64,000 nucleotides of DNA from Anthoceros angustus (Eukaryota; Streptophyta; Anthocerotopsida; Anthocerotales; Anthocerotaceae), in NCBI GenBank assembly GCA_010909165.1, contig MU008176.1, positions 984,856-1,048,855 on the forward strand. Direction: 5' to 3'. Shown here one piece after another: positions 54,215 to 64,000 of the stretch (positions are counted from its first letter, which is position 1; the number at the start of each line of letters is the position of its first letter). The position numbers were made by a program, and so were the translations under genes. The notes under the pieces are model-generated. The model was not told the origin of the DNA. It worked only from the letters and a program-made list of their open reading frames with translations, and did no database searches.

Positions 54215-57200
54215 TCAGTTAACTCTTGAACTGGGGCGCTTTGCCTTCTCCTTGGCTTTTTTAGCTGTGAGCGTTTTTCCATTCGCCGCCTCTTCCGCTT
54301 TTTGCTCCGTTTCGAGCCTCTCAAGCTAAACCAGAGAAGAACCGTCAGAGGCAGCCAGAATACAAGAATAGAAAGAGAGCACCAGATGTTCAACGACATG
54401 AAAAGGTAGAGCAGTGCCTCATCCAAAAGCGGCCGAAGTTCTCTGTATCTTGTTTCTGCTAGGTCAAATCCATCTTTGCGAAGTTCCTGAAGAAGAAGAG
54501 TTCCAAGTATATGAACCCAAATCCTGTCGTCATTGGTCAATTCGAATGAGCAAAGCTACCTTTCCCGTATGTTGCGTGTGTTCATAAGCAGCCATCTGCC
54601 AGTACATGCTAGTGCGAGCGAAAAACTCCCTCAGAGATTCTCCACCCTGAACATACGTCACAATCAGTAAATTGCGCTAATTATCCTGTGACAAACGAGA
54701 AAACAAAATTTTACCAAACACTGTTGCGAATACCTTTGGAGTGCGTTCTACATCTGCAAGACCAAGCTGTGAACGCATGATATCTATCTTGGCCTTCCGT
54801 TCTTTTCTTGTCATCTTCTTTCCTTTCCCAGTCAGGACTGCGATGGCTGTGTCTGCTGCGGAGGACGTGTTCGTGGGGTCATTCTGAGCGGGAGAAGAAT
54901 GAAACCTGTTAGTCATCTCGATATTCTACGCTGTGATTGGCAACCAACAAGCTGTCACTTGCCTGGTCACCATCAGACTCTTCAATCTCAGATTCATCAA
55001 GGTCCTCCTCGTCCTCATCCTCGTCAGTCTCATCCTCATCATCTTCCTCTTCATCGTCCTCCTCTTCACTCGGCTCCACCCACTCAGATTTGGTGGCCTG
55101 AAAAACATGGCACAGTGTATGAGCAGATATGTAACACATTAATCTGCCCCTGCAACCTACCGCACAACGGTCCAGGACACACAACTTGCCTGAATGACAC
55201 AATTCCATGCATCAAGCTTATTCAGGTCGAGGGTATAGAGATCATCCAGAGTTACTTCTCGGTCACCTATTTCCAACATACCCCCGTAGAGGTAGAGCGT
55301 ATCCTTCCCAACTGCCAAAGCAGCATTTATCCGCCCACAGGGCTTCACAACCTGCACAACATCGACCTCCTGAAGGTGTAGACGTGAAGCGGCTACAAAT
55401 TGTTTGCCACCCAATTGACTTTCCAACTCACCTCATCAACTTCTTTGGCTCTTTCAGAGGTGGTTTCCCCAGGTAGAAGAGTAGTTTCTGCCATCTGCTT
55501 GGAAAGCTGTGCGGCATCAGTGGCAGGTTGATCTAATACATCATCTTCATCCATGGCAACTGCAGCTTCAGCTGCATCATCTTCTGTTTTCACTGAACTA
55601 CTAGCCCTGTCGAGCTTAACCCCTCTCACCTGCAAATACCACGACCAGCCACACGCTCCACTTGAGACCAAAACGAGAATGAAATTATCCGCTGGACTTC
55701 CAGGAAGCCCATCATTGATGAACAGCCTAATATTACCCTAGTTTTTGCAATCTTCGGTTTGCGCAATTCCATGGGATACCTGCGAATCATACATTGTTGG
55801 TTCCCACTGCCTCTACCAGATAGCTAAGAGCAAATCATGCTATGAAGTACAGACGTACCATCGTCGATTGTCCAGCTGGAAGGCGTACACCTCATTCAAA
55901 AATGTACTGTGGAGGATATCTGTTACACGCTACTCAGCATCAGATTGTGAATGTTTCAAAATGCAGCAATTATGAAGAAAACAACGTGGTACCTCATACA
56001 CACATCCACAGTGAAAAAACATGCATCTATCTACCTTGGACAATACCTTTCTTATCTGCATCAACCACACCGCCAAAGAAGATGGCTCGCTTTTTGTGGA
56101 CACACATAGAAAATCCAGCCCTTGTGCTTGGTGGCATGCCCGTTCTCTTGACCTGACACATTGGACTGGCGTTACCAACCGCAAGCTCTAGCAACCTGAC
56201 ATTCCAAAGCAACTGCCACTACTTGCTTAGCATCCAGACACAAAGAATGAATCACCTTTTCCCACTCCCAAGATCTTGGATCCAAAGACCACATGTCTGA
56301 ATGAACAACACCTTTCTCAGAACCCTCCTTGTCTGCTGAGCTGTCCTTAAAGTAACCACCGTACAGAAAGACCTGCCAAGATCCATATATATTTACTGAA
56401 CTCGCCCATGCAACTCTCAAATCAGTACTCGAAGGAGCTACAATGCCCACCTCATCAAGATAAACAATAAGCTGAAAACCACTTCGGGGACTGGGCCACA
56501 GAGCACCAGGCTTAGGTTTAACTTCCTGCCACTGCACAACCCGGAATTCGGAACAGGCGTTAAGCGGGACGTGAACATCGATCTCCAACACATACCTAAG
56601 ACAACCTGGTGTATAGGGGGGACCGCATGTGATTTATACAGCACCCTGACCTTGTAGTCATCAAGATCCAAGATGTGCAGATCGTTGTAGTATCTACAAC
56701 CAGTGACAAGATATCACGTATCATGAAGCTATGACTGCAACACACATCACGAAATAGTGCAAATCACGTGACATCTGCACATAAACAAACCTCACTTCTC
56801 GTAAGGTATCATAAAAACCGCCAAAAACCAGAAGCTTGTGTTTGTACAGAGCCTGCACCAGCATCACAAATAGGGTACAAGTCCTCAGCCAACCAGCCAG
56901 TTCCCAAGTAACCACCCCAATCTGCAGCCTCTGCTTGGCCAACATACAGTAACATTCATCGTAGAAAAAGAACTAGAACAAACACAGCCAATTGTTTAGA
57001 CAATGACTGTGCTTTCCCATACCATCCGGTGCCCCGACCTTGCACTTGGACCTCCCTTCAACTGCAGCTGCTCCCAAGCATTCGTGTTGAGGTCAAATCT
57101 CCAGATATCCTACAAGCCGGAACAACCTACTGGAGGTCAATGATCTACCACAGACTTCGTCATTCGAGAACAAAGCCTTGGAATGAAGTGCAACAGCAGA

Positions 57201-58056
57201 GGATGCATAAGGTTCTACAAGGCACTCACCCTGTAATGATGAAACTTTTCCTGGTTTGGGGACGTGAACTCACCGCCTGAGTGATATAAGCCAGGCGCAA
57301 TAAAAAATCAACAAGACAATACGCTTTGTGCATCAAGTTGGTACCACAATTGGAACTGCATCGCTCACCAAAGACAAACAAATTATTCTTCCAGGCAATT
57401 GCCTGGTGAGCACTTCGAGGTGGAGGGCTGTTGGGACTGGAGACAAGTTTCCAGTCATTCTTCTCAGCGTTGTACCTGTAAAGATCCCCATACACAAACG
57501 TCTGAACAAGCACAAGTCAGTCATTCTTCCACGTCTCCTACACTGCAACTCCATCCAACTGCAGATAGCTTTCCATGGCTCGCTAACCTTGTCACCATTG
57601 TAGTGCTCCCCGCCATAAAATATCAGCTCAACAGGATTCACCGGGTTGACTGTAACCTGTCAAAGCCCATGAATCAACCACTTATCAAATACACATCCAC
57701 CTGCACGTACGTAGGAACCAACACCATGTCCTTACCGAGCAGTTGCACCTGGGGGACGGTGGTGGGACATGCTCCTCAACGACAATCGCAACCTTCTTGG
57801 CCTCCTCCCTCTGGATTTTTAACTGTAGTGCAGCCAAGAGCACGGGACATATTAGCAACACCAGCCGGCAGGCCAAACACGTGAACTTCAACCCATGGAG
57901 CACCAGAGTGAATGCAACACGAACCAGAATGGCGTCAATGTCATCCTCTTCCGAGAATTTTTTGTCATCCCTGCGGGCCCTCTTGAGTGCTTTCTTCTCT
58001 GTCTTGCGCTCTGTCTTTTCCCGCCCCTGCCCTGGCTTCTTCTGCTTCTTCCCCAT
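54215..58056 (-). CDS. Kelch-repeat protein, KLHDC4-like, with DUF4110
   Basis: Nineteen exons from ATG 58,056 to stop 54,215, 661 residues. In order: a basic N-terminus (MGKKQKKPGQGREKTERK), a charged segment, Kelch repeats with VELIFYGGEHYNGDK, NNLFVFGGEF, HKLLVFGGFYDTLREVRYYND, VFLYGGYFKD, RAIFFGGVVDADK and DTLYLYGGMLEIGDREVTLDD (the double-Gly blades of a beta-propeller), a very acidic linker (EEEDDEEEDDEDETDEDEDE), and a C-terminal DUF4110 region (GESLREFFARTSMYWQMAAY and ELRKDGFDLAETRYRELRPLL) ending in a Lys/Ala-rich tail. Function in plants is unknown; a nuclear or nucleolar scaffold is plausible from charge. Introns 14 and 15 have GC donors (CAG|GCAAGT), and intron 18 probably has one too (GAG|GCACTG). 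The boundary at 55,660 (exon 13) is the least certain. It is head to head with the MSRB gene. Confidence 0.9.
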
Positions 58057-58433
58057 CCCTCTGACACAACCATGCAGGCCGCACCTGAGATCACCGACCC
58101 CCGTCGATTCAAACAGACTCCTCAACGCCGTCAGCCTGTTCAGTGCGCTGGGAACCCAAATCCCATCCCATCACCAAAACCCCTCCATGTATCTACTTCC
58201 TTCAGACAGCACCAGCTTAAACCCTGCACTAGCAGTTATAGACCACTATTTGCACCAGTTTATAACACACTCTCACCTGCTACATACTGCGGTTTAGGGA
58301 TGTACCTGCTAAAGGTCGTTCCTCAGCTATGTCCTTAGTGGACTAAAATAGATTCTTCTTTTTCTTGAAAGCAAGTTCCCATTTCTGAGGTATGCTTTGT
58401 TTCCTGCTCACAGCTTCACACATCTGCTGCACG
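58057..58433. promoter_or_regulatory. Bidirectional intergenic region (Kelch gene / MSRB)
   Basis: 377 bp separate the two start codons, which face away from each other, so both promoters and 5' leaders must share this space or overlap the genes. I see no convincing TATA box in either direction at a standard distance. Confidence 0.55.
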
Positions 58434-59433
58434 ATGTCTTCAGCACCTTGCAGCATATATAATGTGGGTGGCGTGCAGCTCTTCTCAGGGCAGCTTGGCT
58501 GCGCCCTCACCGTCTCAGATCGCTCTACTATTGCAAGGGGAGGAGGAGGATTTGTCTTCCGCAGGGAGCTGAGCTGTGGAAGCTCGAAGAACCGGAACCT
58601 TCGCGAGGAAAGCCAGCAATCCCGCAGAGGGATGGGCGCAAGCTGCTCCGGCCAGTCGGCCCAGACGCCTGATGCCGATGTGTCTCAAGGTTGTATGCCG
58701 TGGAGGTGGTGTGTGACCGCTGTTCTGCAGGGCTGGTAATGATACAGCTGCTTGCTCGCCGCAGGTTCAAGGGATTTCAAGCAAATCAGCGACGAGGAAT
58801 GGAAGAAAAAGCTGAGCAAAGAGCAGTACAACGTGGCCAGGCAGAAGGGCACCGAGCGAGCGTTCACCGGGTAACGGCCACGGACGCTCTCTGGGCAAGT
58901 CTATGCTTCTGCCCTGCCTTTGGCTGACAGTACGGGGCCGTGTTGTCTTCAGGCAATACTGGAACACCAAGACCCCGGGCACCTACCATTGCGTGTGCTG
59001 TGACACGCCCTTGTTCCAGTAATTCTCGCAGCCCCTTTCCTCTTGCTTCCACGCATAGTGGGGCAGCAGGAGCTTCAGAATCCTGTCCTGCTTTGCAGGT
59101 CAAGCACCAAATTCGACAGTGGCACCGGCTGGCCGTCCTACTGGGAGTACTTAGCCGAGAATGTGAAGTCGGAGTCAGATTGGTCTATTCCTTTCATGCC
59201 GCGGACAGAAGTGATGTGTGCGGTGTGTGATGCCCATTTGGGTCATGTCTTCAACGATGGTTCTCCGCCCACCAAGAAGCGCTACTGCATCAACAGGTAG
59301 GCGTGGCTGGCTATAGTTGCTCAGGTTGAGTCCACCATATTCGCTTGCTGCTTTTTTAGCTCACACCGAGCCCTTGTGTGGACGTGTTCCTGGTTCCAGT
59401 GCATCGTTAACATTGAAGCCTGATAAGAATTGA
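58434..59433 (+). CDS. MSRB: Peptide-methionine (R)-S-oxide reductase B, plastid type
   Basis: Five exons: 58,434-58,689, 58,765-58,870, 58,953-59,018, 59,099-59,296 and 59,400-59,433. They give 219 residues. The first ~80 residues are Ser/Gly/Arg-rich, a likely plastid transit peptide. The catalytic domain follows: [39 protein letters not shown], two zinc CxxC pairs (CVCC and CAVC), [31 protein letters not shown] with the catalytic Cys in RYCIN, ending [10 protein letters not shown]. It reduces methionine-R-sulfoxide in proteins with thioredoxin-type donors and protects plastids from oxidation. The domain is complete. Confidence 0.95.
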
Positions 59434-59499
59434 GACATCCTTCACCCCCTTCAACCTTACCCAAGGAATTTGAGCCTTGAGAATGATCTTGGGACCGAT

Positions 59500-59990
59500 T
59501 AGCTTATTTGTACATATATTTTATCCAATATTAAATAGTATTATATATATACTATATATAAGAGTACCATTTTATATATATATATATAAGAGTACCATTT
59601 TATATATATTATATTATTAAATATTATTTTATATGTACTATATACAAGGAATAATACCTTGTACATATAATATATAAAAATGTCATCTTATATATTATAT
59701 AAATAAATATCACTATATACATACCATATATAATAAATACCACTAGTATATATCATATATAATAAGTACCACCATACATAACAAATATCATCTTATATAT
59801 ATTATATACAAGAAACATCACCTTATATATAATAAACGTCACCTTATATATACCATCCACCTTATACATATTATATTAAGAGCATCATTTTGTACATACT
59901 ATATATAACAGTTAATAAAAACTATTCCTTGTACATATCTACCCATATGAACACAAAGTAAAATTTACATACATTTGATTCTCTTAAATA
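59500..59990. repeat. AT-rich degenerate satellite-like tract
   Basis: Short phrases such as 'atatataagagtaccattttatatat', 'atcaccttatatataataaa' and 'catcttatatattat' repeat irregularly with no fixed period. No gene. Confidence 0.7.

Positions 59991-59991
<1 letters not shown>

Positions 59992-60030
<39 letters not shown>
59992..60030. repeat. (AT)n microsatellite
   Basis: 39 bases of alternating AT between the AT-rich tract and the 55-bp minisatellite. Confidence 0.97.
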
Positions 60031-60033
<3 letters not shown>

Positions 60034-60164
60034 AATTATGAACTATTTTATAATTCAAAGTAAATCACTCCACACAAAAGCTTTGGCACGGACATCTAGG
60101 AGCCAAAAATTACCCATTCGATGGACTTTCTCGTTGAGCAAGAATTTCTCATTACAACCTATGC

Positions 60165-60610
60165 TCATTACAAGGTCCTCATATCATCACACGTCCTTGC
60201 ATGTTTGGGCTTATGACAAAGTTCTCATATAACAAGGTTCATCACATGTCCTTGCATGTCTGGGCTTATGACAAGGTCCTCATATAACAAGGTTCATCAC
60301 ACATCCTTGCATGTCTGGGCTTATGACAAGGTACTCATATAACAAGGTTCATCACACGTCCTTACATGTCTGGGCTTATGATAAGGTCCTCATATAACAA
60401 GGTTTATTACAAGGTCCTCATATCATCACACGTCCTTGCATGTTTGGGCTTATGAAAGGTCCTCATATAACAAGGTTCATCACATGTCCTTGCATGTCTG
60501 GGCTTATGACAAGGTCCTCATATAACAAGGTTCATCACACGTCCTTGCATGTCTGGGCTTATGACAAGGTCCTCATATAACAAGGTTTATTACATGGTCC
60601 TCATATGACA
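60165..60610. repeat. 55-bp minisatellite
   Basis: About eight units of 'caaggttcatcacatgtccttgcatgtctgggcttatgacaaggtcctcatataa' (55 bases). A shortened variant ending 'catatcatcacacgtccttgcatgtttgggc' occurs at 60,175 and again at 60,415, showing a higher-order pattern. Confidence 0.93.
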
Positions 60611-61956
60611 AAACTTCATAATATTAATAGTTTTGAGAATAGATACTAAACTGAATAGTGTTATTTTGAGAATAAATACTAAACTCCACATTGTTGAGAA
60701 TACATACAAAACCGTCAATGGAGGATCGTCATATATCGTAATCTTGGAATACACCCAATGAGGGTAATAGTAGGGGAAGGAAGAAAAATGCATACCTCTC
60801 GTCGTCGAGAACACATACTAAACTGAATAATGTTGAGAATACATACTAAACTTCCATTTTCATCTTTAGCTACAAGCTCGCTCGTTCAAGCAAACCTACA
60901 TTCAACATGATTTTTAAGGTGGCTTTTATAATGATCCTTTTCTAAAAGACTATATCGATCAGACAATTTATTGAAACCGTTTACTTCTATTGAAAAAATT
61001 AAGTGTGAATGTAGTAGTAGCAGCTGTGGTTAATCTTATGATCATAGGTTACAAATGACATAGGAGTACTAGGTAGTTTCAAGATGGACAATTACGGGGC
61101 TACTCCCCCTTGGTCTGGGGCCCTCTAGAGGGTTGTTCCCTTTTATCCTGGGTACATGGGATTTTCCATCTCTTTTTATATAAAGTCTTTAGATTCATCA
61201 TAGGTTACAAATGACACTGGGAATTTTATTAAATTGCAATACTCTAACAGTCTTGTGCATTTTATAAAAACACTCTATAGCTACAATTGTTTTTGAGCTT
61301 TATATTTCGACTAGCAATTGAGGAATAATTTTTTCACCTAAATTTTTCAAGATTAACTCGTTGAATTATTATTATAGTTTGGTCAATTGTTAAACCTCAC
61401 CAGGCATACCTGGTCATTTCGCAACTCCTCTTCCCAATCAAGCCTAATATCATGTCCGGATACATACATGCTACGGGCATTCCGCCTTGGATGTGTGTGA
61501 GTCTTCAATGCGTCTAATGTAGGGAGGAGTGAAGTGTGACTTGCTCGTTAGAGTGCGTCTGTGTGTGGAGGAGAAAGTATGATTTGCTCGTTAGAGCTAA
61601 CTGCATTATCTCCACAACATTTTGCATAATACCCTAAGCCTGGTCATCTCTACACCTTGCAAGGAGATTGTTTGCACATTTCATCATCCATCAAAGCATC
61701 CCGCTCACCCGGGCAACATCAAGGCATCCGCTCACCCGGGAATGTCGTGTGTGGCCTCTCTCACTGAAAGCCTGCAGCCCGTGTGAAGGGCGCGTTCTGG
61801 CAACTCCGTCTCTATACCTAGCAGACAGGTGATGCCAAGGTCTGGAGATCCCATCGTGCGGGAATCCCCAGGAGTTCAGATCATCCCTACCTAACAAGAC
61901 AACGGCGCAGGGGATTTAGCTAAGTATTGCCCCTTGGCTCCCAAGAGTATGAAGAA
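60611..61956. other. AT-rich intergenic DNA
   Basis: A short repeat 'ttgagaata-atactaaact' occurs several times at 60,633-60,850, and 'catcaa-gcatcc-gctcacccggg' twice at 61,690-61,740. Another short duplication is 'gaggagtgaagtgtgacttgctcgttagag' (61,525) against 'gaggagaaagtatgatttgctcgttagag' (61,567). No gene recognised. Confidence 0.5.
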
Positions 61957-62070
61957 AAGCTCAGATTGTTCGACATCAGCGGAAACCCACTACTAACAGG
62001 GGCCATTCCCAACCTCAGCTCATGGACAACGTTTAAGGTTCTCGGGGCCAACTCAATTCCTGGAAGCTAG
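61957..62070 (+). pseudogene. Leucine-rich repeat fragment
   Basis: In one frame the sequence reads KLRLFDISGNPLLTGAIP then NLSSWTTFKVL and ends at a stop (62,068-62,070). This is the plant extracellular LRR consensus (LxxLdlSxNxLtGxIP) of receptor kinases and receptor-like proteins. Nothing before or after it in frame extends the gene, so it is a relic of about one and a half repeats. Confidence 0.6.
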
Positions 62071-64000
62071 AGATGAGATCCCAACCGTGGCAACAACCAT
62101 GTATCCGCAGAGTCCTACTATACCGAGTCTTTGGTGAAGAAACTGCTGTAACTACTCTGAAGGGAGTCCTTGTCCAACAGGAATTCCTTCGCATGTAACT
62201 AGGTTAGGGAAGTGAATAACGTAGGTAGATACACGAACACCCTTATGATCCTAGTTTTACGTATGACAATGAACATGAACTCTAAATGGATGCCCTCACG
62301 GAAGAAGAAGCGCGGGCCCTTCTTATTGTCGAACACAATGACGTATTTACAAGCGGCTAGAACGCAATGACATATTTACAAACGGGCCCTAATTGTTATC
62401 GAACACAATGACATGCGTGCCACAACGTCTGCAGATGGCTATCTGAGTTGACGATCACGATCGGTGAGCATAGTAGGTGGACCTGTTTGCGGCATTCTCT
62501 TGAACATGTCCATTCCAAACGAGGAGTCCGAGGAACGCAACGATGAACCAATGTTAACCAACATGTGATGAAACAACGTTAAGTCGAACGCGAAAAGAAA
62601 GAGGCGTGACACGGGAATCGTTATTTCGTAAGGAAGGAACCACTTGATGTTTAAGATGGGAGGTATGTGATCCTTCTTGATCAACTTTCATAAAATCTCC
62701 ATCGTAACATCTCGTAGAGCGTTTTCGAACCGCTTGCCGCTTGGATCTCTCTTCAACGATCGATTCGAGTGGTATCATTAACATGACAAACCGTTACTTA
62801 CTGCGGAAGCATGAAACTCATCTCATAGAGAGGCGGACTTGCCGCCATCACCAAGGGAATAGATACGAGTATGGTTTCTTGTGCGATTGCGAGGACAGAC
62901 AACATTAAGTGCACACACCACGCTCCCGGTCAAACGCTTCAACCTTGTTGCCGAACCAAGCTATCTTGTTGTTCTTGGTCTCATAGAAGGACAGACAAAC
63001 CTGCAGCTCCAACTCTTGAAGGCCTACTCTGCGAATCGAGTGCCCAAAACTGCTTTGAGAACTTTCCGATCACAATTCTCCATGTCGAGATAGGGTTACA
63101 GCTTTTCTTGTTTGGGTGTTTCTCACCCATGTAAGAAAGCGGTCAATCTTCTCGTCAATCCTTTTTCAACATCGGATCCCCGACCGCACTGAACCATGGA
63201 AGCGGATCAAAGTATCAATATCATGCGGACCTACTCAAGCTTTTAAAAACAAAGAATCGGATGGGAAGCTGCACCAACAACCCATATAGGTTATCTCAAA
63301 AGCTCGAGTCGATGTCTCGAGGACGAACTTGTCCAAAGGCGCGTTGAACATTATGGTATGCAAGATGCCCGACATGCCACATTATCTCGATGAGAAGGTT
63401 AACCCTTCTGACTCTATTGACACACAACGTGCAAAAACAAAGCGTAATCATTCACCAAAGAATCCGACAACGCACATCTTAGCGCTTCCGAATTTGATAT
63501 CGCTCCAGCTCCTGCACGATAGCAAGCATCTCATTCGACTATTCCAACCACAAACCATTGATCCCGAACGGAAAACTAAATTCTATCACAACTGGCGACC
63601 TACCTCTTTCGGATAAAACACCTCGCAATTCATGGTGCAAGGGATCAATAACCCGCTGCAAATTCTGTGGCATGCAAAGAGAGGACCTCAAGAGACACCG
63701 CAAACACGCAATGCCTAAAAAATTGTTATCACGAATTGATGACGAGATCACAAGCTCCTGTGTTGCTCTGCAGTCGCCATACCTCCTCTGAACTAAAGCT
63801 CAAGCGCCTTCCTTGGGAAATTCGGATCTGGCGCAGATCATCTTGGTGCCGACAAGCGACACGATGAAATACATGCGTGGAGCTTTACACTTGCTAGGGC
63901 TGGTCTGCTTGAGCTTCCACACCGATCCCTCAAGGCACTGGTGGGCAAAATATATGTTCTTTGGAGATATACACATAATCGGGTCTCACAAGATTTTTGT
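62071..64000. other. Terminal region without a recognisable intact gene
   Basis: Short open frames on both strands show no domain I can name. 'gtcgaacacaatgacgtatttacaa' and related text repeat at 62,327-62,420. The sequence from 62,430 to 63,900 has coding-like composition in broken frames and could be a decayed transposon, but I cannot assign it. Confidence 0.4.

Noticed and set aside
62439-63616. Possible decayed DNA transposon
   Set aside because: Broken frames look coding-like in places but I could not match any transposase motif, so no family is claimed.

Overview
This is a nuclear window from a land plant. Genes have many short GT-AG introns (about 50-165 bp) and plant-specific families are present: plastid fibrillin, a Gnk2/DUF26 secreted protein, a plant Fused/TIO kinase, a GH100 neutral invertase and a decayed PLS-type PPR array. 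The compact introns, the PPR style and a glutamate dehydrogenase that reads more like animal/bacterial enzymes than the usual seed-plant GDH1-3 suggest a seedless plant (lycophyte or bryophyte grade). That placement is inference. All exon boundaries come from reading splice signals and frame by eye; the multi-exon models below close in frame from ATG to stop.

Layout. 0-1.0 kb: an AT-hook ORF with an internal ~105-residue duplication. 1.0-16.6 kb: a decayed, internally duplicated Ty3/gypsy retrotransposon on the minus strand (gag, protease, RT, RNase H, integrase and a PHD finger after the integrase), with several LTR-like copies at 1.8-5.1 kb and one at 15.95-16.5 kb. 17.1-18.8 kb: a GC-rich 27-bp minisatellite and a PPR pseudogene. 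19-25.3 kb: GC-rich sequence without a recognisable gene. 25.45-27.19 kb (-): an intronless cytosolic-type neutral/alkaline invertase. 28.3-33.4 kb: AT-rich accessory DNA with a Gnk2-domain gene, an initiator-tRNA-Met-derived pseudogene and several repeats. 33.4-36.3 kb: tandem duplications.

36.3-59.4 kb is the main gene-bearing part: fibrillin (+, with a DnaJ-type zinc-finger ORF inside its largest intron), an RNA ligase/cyclic phosphodiesterase-like protein (+), glutamate dehydrogenase (-, 16 exons), Fused/TIO kinase (+, 22 exons), a KLHDC4-like Kelch protein (-, 19 exons, with GC-AG introns) and a plastid methionine sulfoxide reductase B (+). The Kelch and MSRB genes are head to head, with 377 bp between start codons. 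59.4-64 kb is AT-rich with a 55-bp minisatellite and an LRR gene fragment.

No defence or biosynthetic cluster is visible. The genes are unrelated housekeeping, plastid and cytokinesis genes. The most unusual items are the PHD-tailed retroelement, the nested ORF in the fibrillin intron, the run of GC-AG introns, the GDH type, and a pattern of small indels at CAG/CTG-like sites in the repeats that may be technical.
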